From Pseudomonas sp. MN1F (lineage in GTDB: Bacteria; Pseudomonadota; Gammaproteobacteria; Pseudomonadales; Pseudomonadaceae), in NCBI RefSeq assembly GCF_009391885.1, contig NZ_VZII01000002.1, positions 1 to 64,000 on the forward strand: a stretch of 64,000 bases of DNA. Reading direction: 5' to 3'. The notes beneath the pieces are model-generated. The model did not search any database. It had not been told where the DNA came from and saw nothing but the letters and a program-made list of their open reading frames with translations. Shown here in pieces: positions 37,045 through 45,787 of the stretch (the first letter of the stretch is position 1; every line of letters starts with the position of its first letter). Position numbers and translations under genes: made by a program.

Positions 37045-38064
37045 ATGGGTACGTTGAAATCCTCGCCGTCGGCACCGGCATACCCTGTCAATGATGCCCC
37101 GCCGCTGAAGGTCGTCGGTTTCCTGGTCATTCCCAATTTCACCACCATTGGCTTCGCCTCGGCGGTGGAAACCTTGCGCATGGCCAACCTGGCAGCACGC
37201 AAAACCATGTTCCAGACCCTGATCATTGCAGCCGACATGGAGCCAGTGAGTGCCAGCAACGGCATGCGAATCCTGCCCGATTTCAGTATCAAGGATGCCC
37301 CAAAGCTGGACATGCTGTTCGTGGTGGGCCCAAACCCGATAGTCTCCGACCACAATACCCGCCCCATCCTCAACTGGCTTCGCAAGTTGGCACATGACCA
37401 GGTACCATTGGGCGGAATTTGCACAGGCAGCCATTTGCTAGCGCGCGCCAATCTGCTCACGGGTTATCGGTGCACCATCCACTGGGAAGATATCGAGGCG
37501 CTAAAAGAGCGATTTCCCGGCATTATCATTTCCAACCAACTGTTCGAGCTTGACCGTGACCGTTTCACGAGCTCCGGCGGCGTGGCCTCCATGGACATGA
37601 TCCTACAACTGATTGCCCGAGAACCTGGCGGACGGGACATTGCCAGTCATGCGGCTGAACTGCTGTTATGTGATCGAGTACGTGGTTCGCAAGAGCGCCA
37701 GCGCGTGCCTTTGCGGCAAAAGCTCGGCACTTCTCAGCCCAAACTCAGTCAGATTGTTACAATCATGGAAGCCAACCTTGAAGACCCGATGACCTTGGAA
37801 GAGCTTGCAGAACTAAATGAGATCTCGGTTCGGCAAATGGAGCGTTTGTTCCACAAGCATCTTCAAAACACACCGAGTCAGTATTACTTGGAACTACGCC
37901 TGACACGGGCTAGGCAACTATTGCTACACAGTGAATCCCAAGTGCGTGATATCGCCCTCGCCTGTGGTTTCATTTCGCCAGCACACTTCTCAAAGTGCTA
38001 CAGTCGTTTCTTTGGTGTCTCACCAATCGGCGAGCGGAAAAAGGTAGTCTCTTCACTTCACTGA
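37045..38064 (+). CDS. GlxA-type AraC regulator (DJ-1 domain plus HTH)
   Basis: 339 residues. The N-terminal DJ-1/PfpI-like ligand domain runs about 20-205 (VVGFLVIPNFTTIGFASAVE, and GGICTGSHLLARANLLTGYR around the elbow cysteine). The C-terminal AraC HTH is about 235-335 (MTLEELAELNEISVRQMERL, then CGFISPAHFSKCYSRFFGVS). GbdR, CdhR and SouR of this family sense glycine betaine, carnitine and sarcosine. A sensor of creatine or sarcosine that activates the island is therefore a good inference. An in-frame ATG 40 codons earlier exists, but AAGGAG lies 8 bases before the start used. Confidence 0.92.
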   Translation: MGTLKSSPSAPAYPVNDAPPLKVVGFLVIPNFTTIGFASAVETLRMANLAARKTMFQTLIIAADMEPVSASNGMRILPDFSIKDAPKLDMLFVVGPNPIVSDHNTRPILNWLRKLAHDQVPLGGICTGSHLLARANLLTGYRCTIHWEDIEALKERFPGIIISNQLFELDRDRFTSSGGVASMDMILQLIAREPGGRDIASHAAELLLCDRVRGSQERQRVPLRQKLGTSQPKLSQIVTIMEANLEDPMTLEELAELNEISVRQMERLFHKHLQNTPSQYYLELRLTRARQLLLHSESQVRDIALACGFISPAHFSKCYSRFFGVSPIGERKKVVSSLH

Positions 38065-38312
38065 ACAACCCTGTCGTTAGTTTTCGTGGCGCGGCCCAGG
38101 ATTTCCTCGCCATGCTCCCCTCAGCTGGCCCGCAATGTGAGGGCATCCAAGTGAATGTGCGCTCCACGAGGGCGCCACCACAATTCTGCAGGGGAATCTC
38201 GGTCATTCCGCACAGTTTTGGACCATCACTTGGATCTGGCTAGATGTCATGCCATTCAGGACGAAGCGGACTACGCTTGCTACGCAGGCGCGCATTGATG
38301 ATGTTCATGTCA

Positions 38313-39530
38313 TTATTCCTTACCTCGGGCGACAGACATGTGCCATACCATAATAGCGATCGAAGCATTCATACGAAAAAGTGGATCGTCCAGGGATTTT
38401 CCACTCAGTTGTTCGATGCGCTGGATACGTTGATTGATGGTGTTACGGTGAAGTCCCAGGCGCTGGGCAGCCTTGAGCCCGTTGCCATTTTCCTTGAGCA
38501 AAGCGTCGAGGGTATGCACGAGTACTTTAGGGTGTTTACGGCCGGGCACGAACAACGGGCCGAGTGTCTTTTCGACGAAGTCGTCGATGAGCGTGCGGTC
38601 GACTACCCCCTGCAGCAAACCCAACACGCCCAACTCGTTGAAATCGCAGTAACCGCTCTCCGGGCGCAGTTTCTGCGCCACATTCAGCGCCTGGCGCGCT
38701 TCGTTGAGCACTCGGCGGTAATGACCACAATCTTCAGCAACCCTCGACAGGCCCATGTACATATCCAACTCCCCTGCCACTCCGATCAGTTGCCGACGCA
38801 ACGTGGTCAAGGCTGCCGGCAGGTCATCGGCATCCGCCAGCAGTAGCACGAAGAGGTCGCCCGGCATCTCTACCGTCATCGTTCCCGGGCGGCTGCGACC
38901 CCAGGCTTCAAGTTGGTCTTCCATGGACTGGCGAGTGGCTTGCCACAGCTGCTCGCCTTGGGCCAAGCCTTGGCGCTCAAACAGCGTCTCGATACCTGAC
39001 AAGCGCAGCACGACCAGTCGCCGTGGAATATCAAGCATCAGTTGCAGATGCGCAGCCCGCTGTCGGGCAATGGCCAGACTCGGGTAATCTCCGGTCAGCA
39101 ACTGGCCGAGAATGTGGTTACGTGAGCGCCGCACTTGAGTCATATGCATCAGGGCCGTATCGATCAGGTGGGTCACAAACACCAACTTCAGCGGAGAGGG
39201 CTGCTCGATCAGCGACAAGCCCAACTGTTCAGCACGAGCGATCACTGCAGACGGGATGCACTGGGGAAACGGGCCTCCAGTAAGAACCACCATCCCGGCA
39301 ATACCCAACACAGCACCAGTCTCGACCAAAGTGAGTAGCTTGCGTTCGTCACATAGGTAATTGATTTCCGAAATAAATACTAGTTCGCCGCCCATTTTAC
39401 ACGCGGTGATACCCTCATTTCCCGCCACGTAGGACCAGCATACTCGCCGTTGCAAGTAAAGCTCGCCTGCACGGACCCTCATGTCTTCCAAGCCGGGCAG
39501 GTTCAGGACCTCACTCAGAGTCAAGCTCAT
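38313..39530 (-). CDS. PucR/CdaR family regulator
   Basis: 405 residues. The PucR-type N-terminal domain starts MSLTLSEVLNLPGLEDMRVR and includes GITACKMGGELVFISE. A middle region and the C-terminal HTH_30 follow (VHTLDALLKENGNGLKAAQR, LGLHRNTINQRIQRIEQ). Members control purine, ureide and amino-acid breakdown, fitting a creatinine/urea-forming pathway. It faces the AraC-type gene convergently, with 248 empty bases between. Confidence 0.88.
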   Translation of the reverse strand: MSLTLSEVLNLPGLEDMRVRAGELYLQRRVCWSYVAGNEGITACKMGGELVFISEINYLCDERKLLTLVETGAVLGIAGMVVLTGGPFPQCIPSAVIARAEQLGLSLIEQPSPLKLVFVTHLIDTALMHMTQVRRSRNHILGQLLTGDYPSLAIARQRAAHLQLMLDIPRRLVVLRLSGIETLFERQGLAQGEQLWQATRQSMEDQLEAWGRSRPGTMTVEMPGDLFVLLLADADDLPAALTTLRRQLIGVAGELDMYMGLSRVAEDCGHYRRVLNEARQALNVAQKLRPESGYCDFNELGVLGLLQGVVDRTLIDDFVEKTLGPLFVPGRKHPKVLVHTLDALLKENGNGLKAAQRLGLHRNTINQRIQRIEQLSGKSLDDPLFRMNASIAIMVWHMSVARGKE

Positions 39531-39959
39531 GGCTCGACACCCGCCAGGCTCTGCATCTGACGCCCTCTAACTGGCTCGCACATGAGAATGTCGGGCTGTA
39601 CCATGGCGTCACTGCTCGCCGAAGATATCAACTTTAGAAATTGAAAGGACATGCCAGTACTGCTCCTACGCCATGACCGAATTGCGCATGCGGTTAAGTC
39701 TCAGCAAGTTCATCGACGACCATGCCGGGGACTTGTAATAGAGATGCTACCTGAAATCGTTCATGATCACTCCCTCAAACGGCGAGATGACTGCGATCAA
39801 CAGCACCAAGTATCGAGATGCCCTCCCGTACATTCCATCTACTCTCACGACTTTGGAGATAATCCCATCAAGCTTCATGCACTCGACGACCACGCGGACG
39901 TATGACCAAGTTTCCGGTGGAGTGATGCTCACCCCCTATCCAAACGTTACAGCTTAGTG
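39531..39959. other. Gene-free stretch
   Basis: About 430 bases upstream of the PucR-type gene. Several short frames on both strands, none with recognisable motifs. The PucR promoter should be in the first part. Confidence 0.4.
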
Positions 39960-39995
39960 CTCGCTTTCTCTACGATCTCTTAGCAACATCTACGT

Positions 39996-40263
39996 GAGCA
40001 ACCGAGCGGCCTCGCCCTGCTGGTGCTCAACACTGCCCGGTATCAAGCGACATCACTGACCGTGCCCGCCGCCGCACGCCGCTACACCTTGCAAGCAACC
40101 AACGCTGACCGACAAAACGGTGACGTTCAATGGCAGACTCCTAAAGCTCGGCACCAACGATGAAATGCCGACAATGGACTTTGTGCCGACCAAAGCCGGC
40201 AAACTGGCCCTCGAGTCGGCAAGCGATACTTTCCTGAGCCTGCCATCCGCTGGAAATGAGACC
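39996..40263 (+). pseudogene. Frameshifted C-terminal scrap of a secreted or glycosidase-like protein
   Basis: One frame reads LALLVLNTARYQATSLTVPA then ARRYTLQAT. After a one-base shift the text continues LTDKTVTFNGRLLKLGTNDE then MPTMDFVPTKAGKLAL. This beta-rich ending resembles the C-terminal sandwich of some family-79-like glycosidases. The family call is tentative; what is firm is a broken gene end joined to the LysR scrap that follows. Confidence 0.35.
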
Positions 40264-40894
40264 TGCAATTACATTAGCCCTGAATTGGCCGGCCTCTTTC
40301 GGCCGTCTGGTGGTCATCCCGGCACTGCCCACCTTTTACCAAATCTACCACGAGATCACGCTGGAGATCGGCATCGGTGACCGAATGATTGATCTGGTAC
40401 AAGAAGGCGTCGATTGTGTGGTCAGAGTCGGCGAACTGTCGGACTCAACCTTGGTCGCGCACCCTTTGCCCCCGTTGCGCCAGGTCACCTGCGGTAGTAC
40501 CGACTATGTGGCCCGTTATTGCCTTCCCTCCAAGCTCGAACAACTCGAAGGGCAGCGTTGCGTGGACTACCTATCGGCCACCACCGGCAAGCTGCAACCT
40601 TTGGAGTTCTGCGTCCACGGCCAGGTGTTGCTTCGCACCCTGCCAGCCAGCCTGGCGGTCAACAATGAAGAATCTTATGTGGCTGCCTGCGAGGCTAACT
40701 TCGGCCTCGTCCAAGTCCCTTATTACCATGTCGCCCGTCAACTGGAACACGGGAGCTTGATCGAAGTACTGCCCCAGCATCGACCGCCGGATTTACCCAT
40801 CACCATCCTCTACCCCCACCATCGACGTCTAACGCCACGCTTGCGGGTGTTTATCGACTGGCTGGATGCGCAGTGCAGAAACCCAAACATTTGA
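40256..40894 (+). pseudogene. LysR regulator lacking its DNA-binding domain
   Basis: From ASFGRLVVIPALPTFYQIYH through EITLEIGIGDRMIDLVQEGV to LRVFIDWLDAQC this is a full LysR effector domain of the class with D-R-x-x-D-L-x-x-E-G-x-D. The HTH half is missing. The join to the previous scrap falls at about 40265-40280. A 212-residue product from the ATG at 40256 is possible but would not bind DNA. Confidence 0.75.
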
Positions 40895-41357
40895 ATACAA
40901 CCTCAGGCGTGGTGATCAGTCAGTACGGTGCGATCTACTGAAAGCCTGCTGCTTTCGGTGCGAATGATCCTGTGTGACTGGATAGGAAGTCGAATCAAGG
41001 CTTGCCACCTGAAATCACATCCAGCGAGCCCGCAATCTTAATCTGCTGGTGCGAGTATCGGTGCTCGCTAGTCGTTTCACATCTGAAGCAGGTAGAGGTT
41101 TGTGCGAACATCGTGAAATCTCAAAAAGCAGTAGGATGGGATAGCGTAGGAACTGTGAAATACAATGACTGTTATAAAATATCAGACGTATCAACTTATT
41201 GCGGGACGAACGGAAGCGGAGTTATTGCGCTGAAATTCAGTAGAGATAACGCAAATGGCAGCACAACACCTTAAAGCTCTTGACCAAACCGACTAGCAAG
41301 GCGGTTTTTATTAGACCAAAGTATTATTGCCTTGGGTAAAGAATTATTTTTAGTGTC
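40895..41357. other. Gene-free stretch at the start of a low-GC segment
   Basis: About 460 bases. Composition drops sharply after about 41090. A 90-codon frame (41002-41274) has no motif or clear ribosome site. Nothing else seen. Confidence 0.4.
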
Positions 41358-41660
41358 GTGAAACACCAAAAGCAGGAAGCAAAGGATGCGACAGAAATTA
41401 TCGAAATCCATAGCATTTCATCGGTTCAGGACTGGTATTTCGACTTGGACAGTGGAAATGACCCAAACGATTATAAGGGAATTGTCTGCTTGGCGTTAGT
41501 CACCACTATGGATCTCGACGATGAAGACCATAGGATAGAAAAGAAAATTGTCCCGGTAGAATCACAAGACTTTTATGCTTTTCGAGTCGGAGAGATTTAC
41601 CAACTAAAATGTGAGGCTCTGGTCAGAGGGAATCACATTCGAATGCGCAATCCAAAATGA
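41358..41660 (+). CDS. Hypothetical protein, low GC
   Basis: 100 residues from a GTG start, acidic in the middle (DLDSGNDPNDYKG, MDLDDEDHRIEKK) and basic at the end. I do not recognise it. Low-GC codons mark recent acquisition. The next short frame overlaps by ATGA, and a further hypothetical follows on the same strand. Confidence 0.45.
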   Translation: MKHQKQEAKDATEIIEIHSISSVQDWYFDLDSGNDPNDYKGIVCLALVTTMDLDDEDHRIEKKIVPVESQDFYAFRVGEIYQLKCEALVRGNHIRMRNPK

Positions 41661-41845
41661 TACGCGCTTTGCGCCGTGTTGGTTGGAATACCAATGGCGC
41701 ATTCCAGAGCAAAATTTTAAGTGCATATGTGAACAGCCTTTGCCAAGATGTTCCCTCACGGGCTATTATCCCTGATATAGTTAAATTCCAACTTTTGTCT
41801 CACCAAGACTTTCGTGCGATGGCAAATAAATTGACAGCCTTGTAG
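41657..41845 (+). CDS. Short hypothetical frame
   Basis: 62 residues (MIRALRRVGWNTNGAF...) starting within the stop of the gene before (ATGA). No motif. The overlap is the only support for translation. Confidence 0.25.
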   Translation: MIRALRRVGWNTNGAFQSKILSAYVNSLCQDVPSRAIIPDIVKFQLLSHQDFRAMANKLTAL

Positions 41846-41882
41846 GTTGTGTATATGCTTGGGAAAAGAGGAGTGCGTGGCA

Positions 41883-42200
41883 ATGGATAAAGCAAAGGAT
41901 TATGAAGGCGCAGTCATTCAGATCAATAATTCAATTCGTGAATTAGAAAAGATAATTCTATCCGACCGAATCGAAGGGGTTAAAGTCTTAGAGTTTTTCC
42001 TTTCTTTCAATCCTGCAATATTTAATCAAGACGATTTGAGCATTAAAATGGATGCATGGCGATTTCTTGATGGGCATTGCAAAGCTCATGCACGCCTGAT
42101 TGTTGAACAAAGCATATCCTTTGATATACCCATCTGGAAAACCTATCGGGAGAAAATCCAAAAGGTGATTGACCTTAGAAGAGAAGTTTTCTCGGTCTAA
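41883..42200 (+). CDS. Hypothetical protein, low GC
   Basis: 105 residues, helical and soluble (AVIQINNSIRELEKIILSDR, then KAHARLIVEQSISFDIPIWK). The start is set by GAGGAG nine bases before the ATG; an in-frame ATG 12 codons upstream lacks one. Not recognised. Confidence 0.5.
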   Translation: MDKAKDYEGAVIQINNSIRELEKIILSDRIEGVKVLEFFLSFNPAIFNQDDLSIKMDAWRFLDGHCKAHARLIVEQSISFDIPIWKTYREKIQKVIDLRREVFSV

Positions 42201-42259
42201 GCAAAATTATTGGATTAGGAGGAGAAGGATTCGCCAAGATGCTCCCCTTACGGGGTTGT

Positions 42260-42838
42260 TTAACCAAAGGCAAAAGCATCATCCTCTCCAGTGTAGAACA
42301 TCCCTCGGGCCATTTCTGGTGGGATTTCTATTTGCTGTTCAGTTCGTAGCAGGGACTGCTGAAAATCAGCCAGTAGTTTAGGCGCAACCAAAACCTTACC
42401 TATTGTTATATTCGACCTCCTATGATTATCCCAATGCCATTCTACCAATTTATTCAACGAAAACTCATGCTTTTTGAAACTGAGAGTAGATTCTTCGTTT
42501 TCACCACCGAACTACATACGCTGAAGAGCATTTAGGTTTTTACTAAACTGACGACCATGAACAAATTTATCAAATACTACGGCAAGGGCAGGAAGATCAT
42601 CAACCTGATAGCAAAAGAAGCATGCACTTACACGGTCTAATTTGAGATCACCAAGATAGTACTGATTGGTTATACCACTATAAGAGAGACTTTTTCGCTC
42701 CCATTCACCAGCGTAACCCTCCCAAAAACTATCATTTTCAATACGATAAATATCAAAGCCCTGCTTTATAGTCAGCCTGGTCTGCATTTCGCTTTTTAGT
42801 CCCTTGTTAAGGGTGAGATTGTAGATTTTAAATGTCAT
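42260..42838 (-). pseudogene. Hypothetical protein split by an in-frame amber codon
   Basis: From MTFKIYNLTLNKGL (42838) the frame runs 108 codons to a TAG at 42512-42514. It then continues in the same frame as FGGENEESTLSFKKHEFSLN and KLVEWHWDN to a stop at 42260 (text ending MFYTGEDDAFAFG). Both halves look like real protein. So this is probably one gene of about 190 codons inactivated by a single stop, or two adjacent small genes. Family not recognised. Low GC. Confidence 0.5.
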
Positions 42839-43024
42839 GTAATGCCTAATATTGTTGTTTTTATATCGTAAAACTTAAAGTTAAAAAATCAAGAGCAAGA
42901 CAATGATTTAATGGTCTTTCGGTGCTGGAAATTGCAAGAGCAAAACCATGTCTAAAAGGCAGATTCAAATAATACTTACAACCCCCTCACCGCAGTATCC
43001 CCTTAGATAACAGGACGAAGTAGT

Positions 43025-43553
43025 TCACCCTACTTGCAACCCCCAAGCTTGCTGCCTTTGTAACTTCTTACGCTTGCAATAAGTCGTTTTGCCTATTCCT
43101 AACTTTTCCCATGGCTTAGTTCGAGCATCACTATTCTTCTGTTCACTCGCTCCACGCTGCCTGCGCTCCCATATTTTCCTTTCTTTTCCTCGGCGTGCTC
43201 TTTCCACTGGATCAATGATAGTAATCATGTGTTGTTGTTCCTCCGGCGTGATATTGAAAGCACGTATCAGCGTTGAATTACGGGGAGTGTAGAGTGGCTT
43301 ATAGCTTTCCCCATTAAACTCGACCTTCTCACCTCTGCAATGCTGACAGACCTTCTCAAACACGGTTCCAAGCGCCGCTTCTTCCCAATCACCATTGGGG
43401 AAGAACCTCTCTGCTACGGCTTTGGCCTCAACCCAAAAGTTCATACTGTTGACCTGGAAGCTCATACCCATGAAATTGAGTGACCAGAACAGGAACAGCA
43501 TGCGCTGTCCTTCCTGAACGCCACCACGGAGGCTCGCCAAGGTGCGAAGGTCT
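43025..43553 (-). pseudogene. Replication-protein-like C-terminal fragment cut by IS66
   Basis: The frame runs DLRTLASLRGGVQEGQRMLF then LFWSLNFMGMSF, GEKVEFNGESYKPLYTPRNS and FNITPEEQQHMITIIDPVER. The ending is basic (RGKERKIWERRQRG..., KPWEKLGIGKTTYCKRKK). This layout, including the short rep-type HTH tail, resembles the C-terminal part of plasmid/ICE replication or primase-like proteins. The N-terminus is lost where the IS66 end begins. The exact family is uncertain. Confidence 0.55.
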
Positions 43554-43598
43554 GTAACCGATCCATGAACCCCACCTACCGCAAGGTGGAAGCCAAGG

Positions 43599-45130
43599 TT
43601 ACCGTGGCATCTCTGGCGAACAGTTCCATGGCAGCAGCGCTTCGTAGTCTGCTACTGACGACGCATGCGGCAGTCGCTCAAGTACGTGGCGCAGCCACGT
43701 ATAGGACTCTTGGCCGTTGATCTTGGCGGTTTCGACCAAGCTGTAGATCTGCGCGCTGGCCGTGGCTCCCTTGGGCGTGTCACTGAACAGCCAAGCCTTG
43801 CGCCCGATCACAAACGGCTTTATGGCCCGCTCTGCCAGGTTGTTGTCGATCGGCAGGTGGCCCGCCTCGACGTAGCGTTCCAGGCGGTTCCAATTGTTTG
43901 CCAGATAATGCAACGCCTTGCCCAGTACGCTTTGCGGTGTCACTTGCGAGTGCGTCTTGTCGAGCCAACTTTTCAACTGCTCAAGGATCGGCAGGCTTCG
44001 TTCCTGACGACCGATAAATCGATGTTCATCGCTGGCATCCTTGAGGTCGCGTTCGATGCCATACAGTTTGTTGATCATCGTCAGCTCAACATCGGCGCGA
44101 CCGGTCTTGCCCTTGGGCTGCACCTTCTGCGCTTCGACGAATTTACGCCGGGCATGCGCCATGCACGCCAGTCGTTCAACACCCGGCTGTAGCGCCAACG
44201 CGTTGTAGCCAGCGTAATCATCGGTCATCACGCAGCCGCGATAGCCCTCCAGCAGGCGCAGCGACACCTCCTGCGCGCGACTGGTGGTGTAATCGAACAG
44301 CACGACTTGTCGATCAGGCGGGCCACTGGCCTGCACCCACATCCAGGATTGACTGGTCGGATCACGATCCGGCTCTTTGAGCACCTGCACTCTAGTTTCG
44401 TCGCAATGGATCACCGGGCTTTCCAGCAAGCGGTCACGCATCAGGTTCAGCAATGGCTGAACGTGTTCGCTGCACTGGATGACCCAGCGGGCCAGGGTTT
44501 GCCGGGGAATCTCGATACCATGTCGGCTCAGCACCGTCTCGAAGCGGTGCAACGGTAGGCCATCGACGTACTTGGTGGTCAGCAACATGGCCAGCACGCT
44601 GGGACTGGCCATGCTCTTTTCGATCAATTGCGCCGGCTTGCCAGCGGTGAACGGCGCAGTTTCGCAACCACGGCAGCCATAGACTTTGCGTACGTGTTTG
44701 AGCACACGGATCTGCATCGGCACGATGTCGAGCTGTTCGCTGGTTTGCTCGCCAATCACGTGTTTGCGGCAACCACAGGCGCAAGTCAGTTCGTGATCGG
44801 GCAAGTCATGAATGACTTCAATACGTGGTAGGTCAGCCGACAGGGGTTTGCGTTTGCCACGCGGCTCGGTCGGGGCAACAACGTCTTCGTCGGCATCATC
44901 AGCGGCAGGTACCCACTGGCTTTCAGGTTCGTTAAACAACGCCAGTTGGGGTGTGTTGGACTCGACGGTTTGCTCGACTTGCGATTGAACAGTCGGTCGC
45001 GCAGCAGCTTGACCTGTTCTTTAAGATCGACGATCTGGCCTTTATCGACCGTGCGCTCGGCCAACAACTGCGCAAGCAGTTGTTTGAGCGCGGCAGGGTC
45101 GTCAGGAAGGTCATCGGGCACTGAAATCAT
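43599..45130 (-). pseudogene. IS66 TnpC transposase with a 1-base deletion
   Basis: N-terminal part (45130 to about 44976): MISVPDDLPDDPAALKQLLA then [20 protein letters not shown]. Near 44972-44977 one base seems missing (TCGGAGCAA expected, TCGAGCAA present). The remaining 450 residues continue in the next frame from [17 protein letters not shown], through the zinc segment [18 protein letters not shown], and [20 protein letters not shown] with the catalytic glutamate. Otherwise complete; probably inactive. Confidence 0.88.
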
Positions 45131-45148
45131 GGCCCGGATTATACCGGC

Positions 45149-45508
45149 TCAAGCGACGAAACGGGGTGTCAAAACCTGATGCGGACGGTTGCGCCAGAGA
45201 TCGAAACCGTCGAGTAGCCAATTCAGTTCCTGGACGGTCAGAATGATAGCTTCGTCGGTGGCGTCGGGGGAGGTTTTGAAACGCTCGGCTTCGAGGCGCT
45301 TGAGCCAAAGGCAGAAGCCGTTGCGCTCCCAGTACAACACCTTAATGCGGTTGCGGGCTTTATTGAGGAAGACGAAAAGTACCGGGTCGAACACGGCGAC
45401 TTTGATATCCAGTTCGACCAGGGCAGTGAGCCCGTCGATGGACTTTCGAAAGTCCACGGACTTGGGATAGAGGTAGACTTTTTCGACTTTGCTGTCGGGA
45501 CGCATCAT
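45149..45508 (-). CDS. tnpB: IS66 accessory protein TnpB
   Basis: 119 residues, with KVYLYPKSVDFRKSIDGLTA and FVFLNKARNRIKVLYWERNG then FCLWLKRLEAERF, the diagnostic IS66 Orf2 text. Starts 19 bases upstream of tnpC. It is needed with TnpC for transposition. Intact. Confidence 0.92.
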   Translation of the reverse strand: MMRPDSKVEKVYLYPKSVDFRKSIDGLTALVELDIKVAVFDPVLFVFLNKARNRIKVLYWERNGFCLWLKRLEAERFKTSPDATDEAIILTVQELNWLLDGFDLWRNRPHQVLTPRFVA

Positions 45509-45593
45509 GGTGGGCTGGCTCCAGAAAGAAATCGGGAGCGCAGCATCGTGAATCAGGTGGACACTTGGAATGTGGGGATGATGGATCCCTTAC

Positions 45594-45717
45594 ATTTGTC
45601 CAGCGCCTCGGACTTGTCCGAGGCTTTGGTTTTTAGCCGGATTTGTCCGGCTGGCCCTGACTTGTTAGGGCCAGCATTTGGCGCTGGATTTGTCCAGCGC
45701 CGTCACGCATAGCGTGA
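45594..45717. repeat. Array of hairpins with YTTG tetraloops
   Basis: Four complete stem-loops lie end to end: 45605-45624 (stem GCCTCGGA, loop CTTG), 45635-45652 (AGCCGGA, TTTG), 45651-45674 (CTGGCCCTGA, CTTG, one G-T pair) and 45680-45701 (GGCGCTGGA, TTTG). A fifth, 45703-45717, has stem TCACGC and loop ATA. The IS66 end at 45593 cuts a further copy. 45594-45607 (ATTTGTCCAGCGCC) is exactly the loop-and-right-arm of the fourth hairpin. Stem sequences differ but the loop alternates CTTG/TTTG. No gene lies in it. It could be a single-strand replication origin, a structured RNA, or part of an integron- or REP-like array. Confidence 0.75.
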
Positions 45718-45787
45718 TGGTTGAAAATGCTCATATAGCCCCTATGCAACCCCACAGAGATATGGCATAAGGCGGAAATAGGGAATC

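Larger units (their letters stand above)
43554..45593 (-). mobile_element. IS66-family insertion sequence
   Basis: About 2040 bp. Ends are imperfect inverted repeats starting GTAA, as usual for IS66: GTAACCGATCCATGAACCCC from 43554, and GTAAGGGATCCATCATCCCC read inward from 45593. It encodes TnpB and a frameshifted TnpC. No TnpA frame is present in the 85 bases before tnpB. The usual 8-base target duplication is absent (GAAGGTCT on the left, ATTTGTCC on the right), so flanking DNA was rearranged. Confidence 0.85.
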
